Below, piece by piece: positions 53,396 through 63,357 of a stretch of 64,000 bases of DNA. Made by a program: the position numbers and the translations under genes. The stretch's first letter is position 1; each line of letters opens with the position of its first letter. The notes beneath the pieces were generated by a model. That model made no database searches. It had not been told where the DNA came from and was given only the letters and a program-made list of their open reading frames with translations. This DNA comes from Deinandra increscens subsp. villosa (lineage: Eukaryota; Streptophyta; Magnoliopsida; Asterales; Asteraceae), in the NCBI GenBank assembly GCA_039602395.1, contig JBCNJP010000025.1, positions 44,659,980 to 44,723,979 on the forward strand, read 5' to 3'.

Positions 53396-54153
53396 TGTTA
53401 GGACCTGATTTGAGCACAATGTTCTCATTCGATTCATCACACAGGTGCGGAAAACAAGTGTGATGATCAATCTTGGTTGATTTCACCCCATAGATCTCTG
53501 AAACTCAAAAACACGCACTAAATACACCAAGAACACACACACAAAGGCTCTCTTGTAGAAATAACCAGGAGGAACACGTTTTAGGGTTTTCACTTTAGTA
53601 TTTATACTACAAGAGAGCCTGGGACAAATAGAATGTTTGACACAAACCAATCATTGCCTAGAATTCAGCAAAATATTCTAACAGAATAATAAGTACGCTA
53701 AGCATAAAAGAGAAGTACGCTAAGAATTAAACAAGTTCGCTAGAACTTGTGAAGTTCGCTAAGAAGTTCGCTAAGTATTAACAAGTCTGCTAACAAGTTC
53801 GCTAGACACAAACAAGTACGCTAACAAGTACGCTAAGCACAACTTAAGTACGCTAGGAACAGTTTAAGTTCGCTAGGAACAAATCAAGTTCGCTAGGAAC
53901 AAATCAAGTTCGCTAGGACAATTAACAAACAAGTACGCTAAGTACAATGACAAGTTCGCTAAGAGTTAATCAAGTCCGCTAAGTTCAATATACAAGAAGT
54001 TCGCTAAGGAGAAATACAAGTACACTAACACTTAGTCAAAAACATCAAATATAAACATAATCAATGATAACAAAGTACATAATCAAAGTAAAATTACAAA
54101 TAAACATCAAAAAGATAAATAGTTTGTGTTGCCAACATAAATAAGCTCTAACA
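53396..54153 (-). repeat. E 3' LTR with AAGTTCGCTAAG array
   Basis: On the plus strand TGTTAGGACC...GCTCTAACA. Eighteen copies of AAGT(T/A/C)CGCTA(A/G)G-like words lie at about 53690-54035. In element sense these are upstream of a TATA-like GTATAAATA (53607-53599). The LTR start TGTTAGAGC matches that of C3. The partner LTR is not in view. Confidence 0.78.
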
Positions 54154-54166
54154 ATTTCCACCCATG
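54154..54166 (-). promoter_or_regulatory. E candidate polypurine tract
   Basis: Minus strand CATGGGTGGAAAT directly before TGTTAGAGC. It is less pure than the GGGGGAG tracts of C1-C3, so this boundary is moderate. Confidence 0.55.
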
Positions 54167-54190
54167 TTGGCAATGCAAACTTCTTGAGCT

Positions 54191-57100
54191 TTAACCATCT
54201 TGACCGACTAACTTGAGCAGAAACCTCCAGTTTTCTCTAGCTGCTTCTCTGTGACTGTCTGAAAGGACATGAATTCCCAGATCATACAGCCTCCAGAGGT
54301 CTTGCCATACCAGTTTCTTCAGGTCATTGTAGTTGTTTAGCTCGACTAACCTCTTTGCCTTGTCAAGAACCACACTTGAACCATTTTCTTCCATCAACCA
54401 ACAGGTTGCAGTCCTCAACATCTCTTCGTCAAGCTTGAACCTACCAATACCAGCAAGCTGATTGCACCACCAGTTTAGAAACATCAAGAAGTAATTAGCA
54501 TCGTAGCATTCGTATAGTCTAAGCTGAGTAGGGATGGTCCGCATCTTCTGGTAATAGATGAGCTTGATGTATGATCTTGACAGCATTCTTAACTCAATGG
54601 CAGCAAATAATCTGATAGACTCAGCACCTTCCCTTTCGATCACCAACTCATGTGTCATCCCGTTGTAATACCAGCTGATTATTGGGAATTTCTTCTGATT
54701 CCCTGGGATCCATTTGACATTGATTTTATCACCGATGTTCTTGAAGATTCCTTTATGTGGTGCGCGGAGTCGCTTCTTTTCTTCAGCTATCTGAGCTCTT
54801 CTTTCTTCTTCAGGATTCAGATTGAACCTTTTGTCATCATAGGCTGATTTGATCAGATGTTCAGCTCTAATACCTTTACTGTGTTTTGTATGGTTCACCA
54901 AGTCCAGGTATTTGAGCTGCTTCAATTCCCATGAGAAGAGGCTTGTAAGAGCTTTGAAGTCAGCAAAGAATTGAACGTATCCATTCCGTCTCTTCACAAT
55001 AAAAGCATCGAAAGCTTCATCATATTTCCAACCCAGAATCTTCATTCCATGATTAACATTGGGGTTGGCTGGCATCTTCCTCAAGTTCTTGGCAGTGAAT
55101 CTCAGCATCGCCTTAGAATTTGGAGCCATTCTCACCCAGTCATCATAAATGGGTGGATTTTTATTCCTGTTAATTGCTTCAGCTCTCTCCTGTTCCTTCA
55201 GTCTGATCTGCTCCAACTTTGCTAACCTCTCAGTCTTCCTATACTCAGTCACGAACTCACGGAGGCCTTTGGTCCTCTTGCGAATCCAAGACTTTCTCTC
55301 AACATTTTTTAATCTGAGATAGTTTCGGAGGTCTTCAAAAGACATTCTGTTAGTGGTAGCAATGATGTATTCAACAGAGTCTGGATCAGGTAGATCTTCA
55401 GCAGGATCATCAGGGATAAATGATTTACCCATATCAAGCACAAGGTCAGAAAGACGATCTCGGATCGGTGCAAAGTCAAATGTTTTGTCAGAATCAGCAA
55501 ATGGATCTGACAGAGGATCAACCAATGATTCAGGAAACTTCTCAGCTTCATCAACACGAGGGAGATTAGAATTCAATCTCTCCTCGTCAGTATACAACTT
55601 AGTTAGCTCAAGATCGGTAAGTCTAAGAAGATATTCCAGAGGAATTCTGTCTTTCATAAGAGACCTCACCATCTGAGCAGTTTCTGACACATCATCCACA
55701 TCAACGTCTGTTCCTTCAAGATTAGTGACGATGCGGATGGTTGGCTCATCGTCCTTGGATGGTGCAGATTTTTCAGGTAACGAATTTGAACCCTTTCCAT
55801 AAACAACAGCTGGAGGATGATCTGATTCATACCTCTTCAAAGCTTGCTCTCTTTCTCTGACCAATCTATTTTCTTCATCTAGTGTTTCTGCAATAAGAGC
55901 TCTACGTGATCGGTCTCTTTCAGCTTCCTTTCTTAACTCTTCGGCTTCGACTTCTTCTTGTGTAAGAATCCTTTTTCCTTTGTCTGTGGCTGAGGGACCA
56001 GGTTGTTCAGAGACAGAAGGTTCCTGAGTTACCGTAGTCACATTTTCATCAGGAAAAATAGGAAGGAAGGAAGGATGGAAAGGAGCTAAATGGATCTGAA
56101 CATTTGGAGCTTGATCGGTAGAAACATCAGGATTAACTTGAGAAATGGTTGGAGTAGCAGCTTCTTCAAGATTGATAATTTCAGCATCTTCAGGAATAGA
56201 ACCGGTAACATGTGGAGAAGAATCAAGAGCAGGAGTTTCATCAGTTGGTACACCAGTTGGCAGAGAGACATTCACAAACACTCCATCATCTACCTCCATT
56301 TTGACTTGAATTGGAGTAGGAGTAGGAAGTTCTTCTTCTTCATCTTCACTTTCAATTAAATCCAAATCAATGTAGTTCAGTGGGTTAGCTTGATTAACTA
56401 GAACATTTAGTCTTTGTTCCAGCTCATTCATATCTTCCACATCACTGAAATCTACCGTGTAAGGATGCTCTTCATAGGTTGCTCCACTATCATCTTCAAT
56501 GGTTTCAATGAGTATCCCACATGAATTTCTTCTTGTGTATAACTTTTCAGCATAATACTCACGAAAGTCTGCCATGGAGAAGTCCAAGAAGGTCGAGTCG
56601 ACGTGAAATCTACGGACACCTTCATTTACAGGAACAATAGCAGATGATGGAATAGTGGCAGCTTGACCAGAAGGGACGATTGCAAGTTGAAGAGAGTTAT
56701 CTATCTCTGGTTCTTCTGGTTCCAAACTGGATGATTCTTCAATGGCCTTGAGTGCCGGTGCAAACCTTGGCAGCTTCAAGTTCTCTGGCAATGGAGCCAG
56801 CTTCTTGAGTGAGTCCAGGATTTCATCAACTGGCTCATCACGAAGTAGACTATTCACAAATGATTCTTCATCATCAGTCATGCTAGGCTCATTTCCTTCA
56901 ATTCCAGAATCATCAACATCAAAGTCACTGTCGTTTAAGGAACTTGAGGAGTCATGATCTCCTTTAGATTCTTTACCAGATGGAAAATTAGCACTATCAG
57001 TTCCTTGATGAGTTGACAGCTGTTCTTCTGGAAGCTCAGTATCTTTATCACCTGCATCACCACTGTCTGGTTTGTCACCGAGCTGGGTTTCTTCATTTGA

Positions 57101-58861
57101 TTTGGCCAGCAGTTCCTTAAGCCTTTGGATCTCAGCAGCTTGTTCAGCAATTACATGTGACTGCTCAGAGATTTTCTGGTTGGCCACTTGCAGAGAACAA
57201 TTAAGATGGTCATACTGACTCTGCAGATTTGACACTTCTGCTTGGAGTTCCAACACTCTTTCAGATTCGGAAGCTGTCGGGCTTGAAGAGACAGCACCAG
57301 TGGTTTCAACGGTGGCAACAGCAGTTTCTGCAATAACTTCTAGAGGTCTCAGATCCAAATCAATCCTTTCAGTTTGAATCATAGGAGATGGAGAGACAGA
57401 AGTTGTTGCTAAGGTTGTTTCAGGTTGAGCTCCAGATGAACCAACAATTTCATACTCATTAGAGGAGCCTGGCTTTCTTCTAACTTGAAGTTTTTCAGTG
57501 CATGACTTGCTTCTCTTAGCTCTAATAGTAATTAATTCAGAGGATTGATTGCCTTCATTAGCAGTTCTTGTCATCTGATTAGATAGAAAAGTAGGAGGAG
57601 ACTTTGGAGGGCTTTCAGGTTCATCTTGTAGATCATATGAGAGATCTGCTTGATCAAGAGACACCGAAGTCTCATCTTCATCAAAATCATCCTCTGAAGG
57701 TTTATAGCTGTCATCCGACGATGATGGTTGTGTCATAGAGGCCCTGGAAGATTCTCCAGTCCTCTGTCTTTTCCTTGGATGAATTTCTTCAGCTAGGTCA
57801 GGAGTGTCATCTGAGCTTGAGGAGCTAGATTCTTCATCATCGGTGTCATCACCTTTCTCAGCATCAGAAGATAACACATTCACTGAACCAAGCTGTTCAG
57901 CATGCTCAGATGCATCAACATTTTCACCCTGGAGATTCCCAAGGTCTTCAGTAGCAGTAGCAGTATCTGGTATAACTGGGGCATTCAAGTCCAGTGCATG
58001 GTGGACTTGAGCCACATCCGTTTGTTCAGGTTGTGCTTCAACTGCAGCTTCACCCATGAGGACATCTCCTTCGGCATCGGCGGGAGCTAAACGAGCAATC
58101 ATTTCAGGAAAGAAAGGTACAGGAGCACCTTGGTACTTACCTTGCTGAAATTTGCTGTAAGAACCGGAGTTCATTGAGCTTGTTCTGAACACATCACCTT
58201 GCTTCGGCAAATTAGGATAATATCTATCTAAGATAACCTGTATGAACCTTGGGTACAAAAAGAACTTTACTGCCCTTCCAGTTGGGTGTAAGTTAGCAAT
58301 CATCCATCTTAGAAGTTGATGGGATAGATTGAAACCCTGTCCTGAGATAAACCCGTGCAGAGCACATGCGGTTTCTTCAACGAAATCATCAGGAGCAGCC
58401 TTTCTGTGAGAGAAAGCGGCAGTGAAGAAATTGATCAAAAACCTCCAGTTCGCTGGAAATAGAGTCTTCTTTATTTTGTTGCTGACGTTAGGGAGTAACA
58501 CGCCAGAATAACCCATGTTCATGATGGTAGTTTGCCATTCATCCCTGGGAAAGGATTTAGGCAAATCAGCATCCTGTAATCCCAGAGTTGTTCTGATTTT
58601 CTCCTCGGTTATCTCCACATCAGTTTTCAAAATACTAGCCCTGATCACACTGGATCCATCATCAAGTTCAACAGATTGAGCTGTATTCCAGAATGATTCA
58701 ATATGGATCCTGTAGATGGTTGGGTTGATGATCATTGCTGTAGCCCAAGTTGATTGCAAGATGAGGTCAATAGCTTGCTCATCAGCATCTTCCCAGAATT
58801 TTTTGAAAACACATACTCCGTTGTGTAATCTACCATATGTTAACTCTTGTCTGGGAGGCAT
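54191..58861 (-). CDS. E ORF3: intact 1,556-residue Sirevirus third-ORF protein
   Basis: Uninterrupted from ATG 58861 (MPPRQEL) to TGA; an upstream in-frame GTG is not needed. Residues 1-250 form the conserved N-terminal domain (FWNTAQSVE, EITEEKIRTTLGLQD, WRFLINFFTAAFSHRK, YPRFIQVILDRYYPNL). Residues about 300-430 are acidic and Ser-rich; 530-590 form a coiled coil (LQAEVSNLQSQYDHLNCSLQ); 600-960 are acidic. Residues about 970-1060 are basic and charged. The C-terminal 450 residues carry two related modules (GWKYDEAFDAFIVKRRNGYVQ and SWYYNGMTHELVIEREGAES). I see no signal peptide, membrane span or enzyme motif. It is the only long intact frame in the window. The role is unknown. The AG at 58862-58863 could be a splice acceptor. 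Confidence 0.85.
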   Translation of the reverse strand: MPPRQELTYGRLHNGVCVFKKFWEDADEQAIDLILQSTWATAMIINPTIYRIHIESFWNTAQSVELDDGSSVIRASILKTDVEITEEKIRTTLGLQDADLPKSFPRDEWQTTIMNMGYSGVLLPNVSNKIKKTLFPANWRFLINFFTAAFSHRKAAPDDFVEETACALHGFISGQGFNLSHQLLRWMIANLHPTGRAVKFFLYPRFIQVILDRYYPNLPKQGDVFRTSSMNSGSYSKFQQGKYQGAPVPFFPEMIARLAPADAEGDVLMGEAAVEAQPEQTDVAQVHHALDLNAPVIPDTATATEDLGNLQGENVDASEHAEQLGSVNVLSSDAEKGDDTDDEESSSSSSDDTPDLAEEIHPRKRQRTGESSRASMTQPSSSDDSYKPSEDDFDEDETSVSLDQADLSYDLQDEPESPPKSPPTFLSNQMTRTANEGNQSSELITIRAKRSKSCTEKLQVRRKPGSSNEYEIVGSSGAQPETTLATTSVSPSPMIQTERIDLDLRPLEVIAETAVATVETTGAVSSSPTASESERVLELQAEVSNLQSQYDHLNCSLQVANQKISEQSHVIAEQAAEIQRLKELLAKSNEETQLGDKPDSGDAGDKDTELPEEQLSTHQGTDSANFPSGKESKGDHDSSSSLNDSDFDVDDSGIEGNEPSMTDDEESFVNSLLRDEPVDEILDSLKKLAPLPENLKLPRFAPALKAIEESSSLEPEEPEIDNSLQLAIVPSGQAATIPSSAIVPVNEGVRRFHVDSTFLDFSMADFREYYAEKLYTRRNSCGILIETIEDDSGATYEEHPYTVDFSDVEDMNELEQRLNVLVNQANPLNYIDLDLIESEDEEEELPTPTPIQVKMEVDDGVFVNVSLPTGVPTDETPALDSSPHVTGSIPEDAEIINLEEAATPTISQVNPDVSTDQAPNVQIHLAPFHPSFLPIFPDENVTTVTQEPSVSEQPGPSATDKGKRILTQEEVEAEELRKEAERDRSRRALIAETLDEENRLVREREQALKRYESDHPPAVVYGKGSNSLPEKSAPSKDDEPTIRIVTNLEGTDVDVDDVSETAQMVRSLMKDRIPLEYLLRLTDLELTKLYTDEERLNSNLPRVDEAEKFPESLVDPLSDPFADSDKTFDFAPIRDRLSDLVLDMGKSFIPDDPAEDLPDPDSVEYIIATTNRMSFEDLRNYLRLKNVERKSWIRKRTKGLREFVTEYRKTERLAKLEQIRLKEQERAEAINRNKNPPIYDDWVRMAPNSKAMLRFTAKNLRKMPANPNVNHGMKILGWKYDEAFDAFIVKRRNGYVQFFADFKALTSLFSWELKQLKYLDLVNHTKHSKGIRAEHLIKSAYDDKRFNLNPEEERRAQIAEEKKRLRAPHKGIFKNIGDKINVKWIPGNQKKFPIISWYYNGMTHELVIEREGAESIRLFAAIELRMLSRSYIKLIYYQKMRTIPTQLRLYECYDANYFLMFLNWWCNQLAGIGRFKLDEEMLRTATCWLMEENGSSVVLDKAKRLVELNNYNDLKKLVWQDLWRLYDLGIHVLSDSHREAARENWRFLLKLVGQDG

Positions 58862-59567
58862 CTGCACATATAGATCAACAGGATTATATCAATTTGACAC
58901 TTAATGAATGTCATGTCACACTTGACTCGTGATAGTGACTGAGCTTTTCATTTGAATATCAAAGTTACAAAGATGAATCACACAGTGCATTTGCCTCATA
59001 ATGGATAGATACAACATGAATTTGTGTTAACGCTGATAAACACCAGGTGACCTTGAATATTAACAAGTGTGTAATGAAAATCTGGAAAACAAGGAGCCAG
59101 ATCTAAATCTCCATTTAACATATTTTGAAAGTAAAGTTTGCAAGATAAATGATAAAGTAACCCAGAGTTTTAGACTAAGTTAGTTAAAGTCTAGGATGTT
59201 GAAGAAATCAGGAGAAATTCTATGAGAATTCTTCAACTTGATCTCAATAACAGTTATAGACATCAAGGAAGGTTTTAGCAATCTGGGATCAACAACCAAG
59301 TGTTTTTTTTTTAAGCACAATAAGGGGTTTTGTGATCCCAGTTTGTCAAGACAGTTCAGGGAATGTCCTTTTTGACATGATTCCACCCGAGCTTGTGAAC
59401 TCCTTGATGTGATGTTTGAAGACAAGAAACAAACTCAGTTTTAAAACGATTCATGCAAATAAGTGTATCATAGACATGTTAACACAAAGAACAAACCATG
59501 TATGAAATAATCAAATTTACTGATCTATAGTAATGTGAATCTTCTCAAAATCCTCTAAGTACAACAA

Positions 59568-59790
59568 CAAGTCCGCTAGAACTCATTAAGTTTGCTAAAA
59601 TAGGAACAAGTACGCTAGGAACTAACAAGTTCGCTAAGCTTTGGCACAAGTTCGCTAAGATAGGAACAAGTACGCTAGGAACTAATAAGTTCACTAAACT
59701 ATGGCACAAGTTCGCTAAGACCAAATGAAGTTCACTAAGCAGACATGAAGTACGCTAAGGACTAAAATAAGTCCGCTAAGACCAGTTTGG
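59568..59790 (-). repeat. E spacer array 1 of AAGTNCGCTAAG words
   Basis: Eleven words, all in the same orientation, including the variants AAGTTCACTAAG and AAGTTTGCTAAA. Spacing is about 15-25 bp and irregular. Confidence 0.75.
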
Positions 59791-61696
59791 TTTAATTAGC
59801 AGGCTTATATCACCTTAAGTTGAACACAAAGTGTATAGATCATACATCAATCATTAATAAGGTTTGTTTAGAGGCAACAAAGTCAAATTTACAATTATAA
59901 GCAAGTAGGATGTCCTAATGGGTCAAAAACATCAGGTTTGACTAATTAAAGGACAAAATGTGATCACATATGCTTAACAGATTAGTTGGGGACATCACAT
60001 GTCAAATTCAATCCTATTATACAACTTACAAGCATATAAGGATCAACCAACACATAATCAAATCACCAGATTCACATTTAAGCAGTGAAGGACATATATG
60101 TCACAATTCAACATATTAAAGTCATCATGACCAAATGAGTGTTCATCCAGAGCATAAATTCCTAAGATAGTTCATAAGAACCTTAGAAGTGTCCTAGATC
60201 ACATCCTATGTATTCATGCTCTCAATTAGTCACAAAGAAGGTCAAATTAACTTAGATAGGTCAAATTAATCAATCTTAACCATTTTACAGATAACAAAGT
60301 CCAAGATCCTTCTACCTGAGTTATTGACAAGTTACAGACCCATGTGGATCATAACCAGTCTAAACCACCAGAATTAGGTTCAATTGGAAGTTACTTTACT
60401 CATTGGTAAAACTTATAAGCATTTTGAAATAATATAAGATGAAGCACTACCTGATTAATCAACACAAATGCTTATATTGAAAAAACTCATACCTTTCTGA
60501 AGATCTAATGTTGACTAAGATCTAATATAAGATGAAGTAAACTTTCAAATCAACCAGTGAGTTATCTGCTGGGATCAAGCAACTTGTATTAGAAATCAAG
60601 TGAGCTTCATTTAAACAGAATAAAGTAAAGTTTTGCCCCTGTGTAGCCAAGATTTAGTTTTCACTCAGTTTGTCAAAATGTAGAACAACATACCTCTTAT
60701 GAATCTAATTTGCGCTAAGATCACAATGAAGAGATGTATTGATCTTGATCAATAGCACAACAGTAACAGTTTCTGTTTTAATGATCAGACAAGATAAGTT
60801 AAACTCAAGTAATGAACAAACACAGTAAACAAAGGCAAATAGAACTTAAAGACACAAATGAGAAACTTTAAACTTAATTTAAGTCTCATCACTTTGGTCT
60901 CAAACAATAAAATTAGCATTGTACTGATTGGAGACAATATAGATTCAACACTTATGTGGAATATACTAAGTTAATCCAATCATTAAACTTAAACAAAATT
61001 AAGACTTCAAAGTTGACTAATAGAAACTCATAGGCATATTTTCATCATCTAAATAAGATAACAGTAGCCACAGTAAGTAACTATATAGTAACCAAAATCC
61101 CAAAACTTAACATTTTCACAAAGAATTCTAAGTACTCATATAACAGAGGTGACATATTTTAGGTTCATAGATTCTCAATTCAAACAAATTTCATGGTTCA
61201 AACTTATCATCTAGAACACAAGCACCCATTAGTTATAGTATATTCAAAGAATTTCAATGTTCAAAAACTTCACCCGAACCCCCTGTTTCATACATTTCGG
61301 ATTCAAGTAACAACATTTGACATAGGAGATTCACATACCTCAATCTTGAACACAAGTGAATTAGGCACAAGAAAGGATGAAAGAAATCTGTATAGACATC
61401 AAATTTAATCGTTAGAACCCTAAAATTCTTCATCACGCACCTACGGTTCAAAAAACATCACCGAGACCAAAATTACACCCCAATAAACATGAAACAAACC
61501 TGTGAGAGCAACAAGAGTGAGTAGATCGACCCTAATTGCAAGATGTTTCACAGATTCGAGAGTGAGAAAGTAAATTTCGATAGAACAGTGAGAAGAAGAA
61601 ATCGCCGGTTCGTAAGATTTTGAGAGCGGGTGTGAGGTTTTTTTTTTGAAAGTGTGAACAGAAAATAACCAAGTCCCCCTTATATAGTGTAGGGTT

Positions 61697-62360
61697 TAGC
61701 GAACTTAAGAAAATATCTAATTTTAAACAAGTTCGCTAAGAGATATCTCCAAGTCCGCTAAGAATAAGCAGACTTAAACAAGTACGCTAAAGGGAGAATT
61801 TTAAAACAAGTTCGTTAAGGCCAAAAGAAGTACGCTAAGCCTACATGAAGTTCGCTAAGCTTAAGAAGTTCGCTAAGGCTAAAACAAGTACGCTAAGCTT
61901 GATTGAAGTTCGCTAAGCTAGGAAGTTCGCTAAGGCTAAATCAAGTACGCTAATGCCAAAAGATGAACTTGTAACTTGTAAAAATTTCTAAGTAATAAAA
62001 GAAGTCCGCTAAGGCATAAACAAGTTCGCTAAGAACAGTTTAGCCTCATTAGACCTTATAAGAAAATGGAGAAGTTCGCTAAGGCATAAACCATCTTAGC
62101 GTACTTCTTCAACACTTAACAAAAATTAAGACAAAATTCAGGAGAAGTTCGCTAAGGATAAAATCAACTTAGCGGACTTCTCACTCAAAAGAGAAAACAA
62201 TAAAGAAACAAGTTCGCTAAGAACACTTTGTTCTTAACGGACTTAAAGAAATACATGAAAGAAATTTACAAGACATCAAACAAGTTCGCTAAGAGCAAAC
62301 TTGTGATTAAAGCAATGAACTGTTCGCTAAGACCCTAGGAAGAAGTTCGCTAAGGCATAG
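61697..62360. repeat. E spacer array 2, with inverted word pairs
   Basis: About 25 words. At 62073-62107 and 62143-62183 a forward word (GAAGTTCGCTAAG) is followed within about 15 bp by its inverted form (CTTAGCGTACTTC or CTTAGCGGACTTC), giving 12-13-bp hairpin arms with one mismatch. A weaker pair ends near 62242. Confidence 0.75.
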
Positions 62361-63179
62361 TCAAGTACGCTAAGAGCAGAATTTTGAAAACTTAAGGAAA
62401 AACTCAAGATTTTTAAGAATTTACCAAAACTTTAAATCTTGCAAATTTGCTACAAAACTAAAAACAGAAATGCATGCCTGCCACCAGTAACCTACCAGGA
62501 AGATAAATTTTGAAATTAAAAGACAAATACTTGTTAATTTCAACAAATTTGATGACGACCCACCTAATACCTAAGTTTTGACTTTAATTGGTCAAAATTC
62601 CACCCGAACTCAAAATTTCCAAAATTATCCGAATTGGGTCAATTTTCCACCCGAACTCAAGAATTCATTTTTCTTTCAAGTTGGTAAATTTCAAACCAAT
62701 ACCTAGATTAGTTAAAGTACAAGTTGGTCAATTTTTCACCAAACTTGGAAATTTAAGCACATTTGCTTAGAGTATTCACATATTCTGAATGGTCGTGGTC
62801 AGACATGTTTAGAATCAAACCGATCATTTACGTGATCAATAACACTTATAATTCAAATAACCTTTCCTATCAGGTAACCTAAGTCAGATTGTCGGTATTG
62901 TTATCCACTTAAGCTCAAACATTGGTAATTTTCAACTTTTCTCATGTGATGTGTTTTTATCATGTTTTGGTCCGATTCAGAGAAATATTTTGTGGGGTCC
63001 TTATTTGGTTGGAAGTTAACAGTATTCTACCTAACGTCAAGTAGCTTTTCAGATTCAATCACACATTTAAAAGTAATTTTTCCCCCTTTTCTTTAGTGTT
63101 AAGTGACTTATTTCATGGACATAGTCATGAAATCATGATAACCCTTCTTTCATGACTATAAAAAGTGATGTTTTGCGGT

Positions 63180-63357
63180 GTGAGAGCGTCAAGGTCAGAG
63201 TTTCCTCAGCAGATGACCTCTCACTTTATTTGATGGAATGAACGCGTAAGAACACAAGGTCAGAGTTTCCTCAGCAGATGTGTCTTAGCGTTATTATATG
63301 GCGGATGAGAACTCAAGGTCAGAGTTTCCTCAGCAGATGAGTCTCATTGAGCGCCAT
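63180..63357 (-). other. E structured RNA array: three GNRA-capped hairpins, diverged form
   Basis: Unit a (63224-63180) has closing stem GTGAGAG/CTCTCAC. Unit b (63292-63241) has AACGC/GCGTT plus AAGA/TCTT. Unit c (63357-63298) has ATGGCG/CGCCAT plus ATGAGA/TCTCAT. All three contain the same core; on the minus strand it reads CAUCUGCU, then GAG-GAAA-CUC, then UGACCUU. The UCUGC-stem-GNRA-stem-GACCU arrangement matches C1, C2 and C3, although little other sequence is shared. Confidence 0.78.

Larger units (their letters stand above)
58862..63179 (-). other. E non-coding leader/spacer upstream of ORF3
   Basis: About 4.3 kb with no convincing ORF. It has two further arrays of the AAGTNCGCTAAG word (59568-59790, 11 copies; 61697-62360, about 25 copies including inverted ones), A/T-rich unique sequence between them, and an internal polypurine-like GAAAAGGGGGAAAAATT (minus strand, about 63092-63076). 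The section 61560-61680 carries CCGGTTCG and TATATAG, but I could not define a second promoter. Confidence 0.65.

Noticed and set aside
53690..54035. CRISPR-like look of the AAGTNCGCTAAG arrays
   Set aside because: Word spacing is irregular, spacers are short and related, the word varies, and the locus is a plant LTR with no cas genes.
54191..58861. Calling ORF3 an envelope protein
   Set aside because: No signal peptide, no membrane-spanning hydrophobic run and no furin-like or fusion motif is visible in either the E or C2 copy. 'Env-like' would be only a positional label.
62588..62770. 60-codon ORF in the E spacer
   Set aside because: No similarity or context; it lies in repeated 'TTTCCACCCGAACTCAA' sequence.
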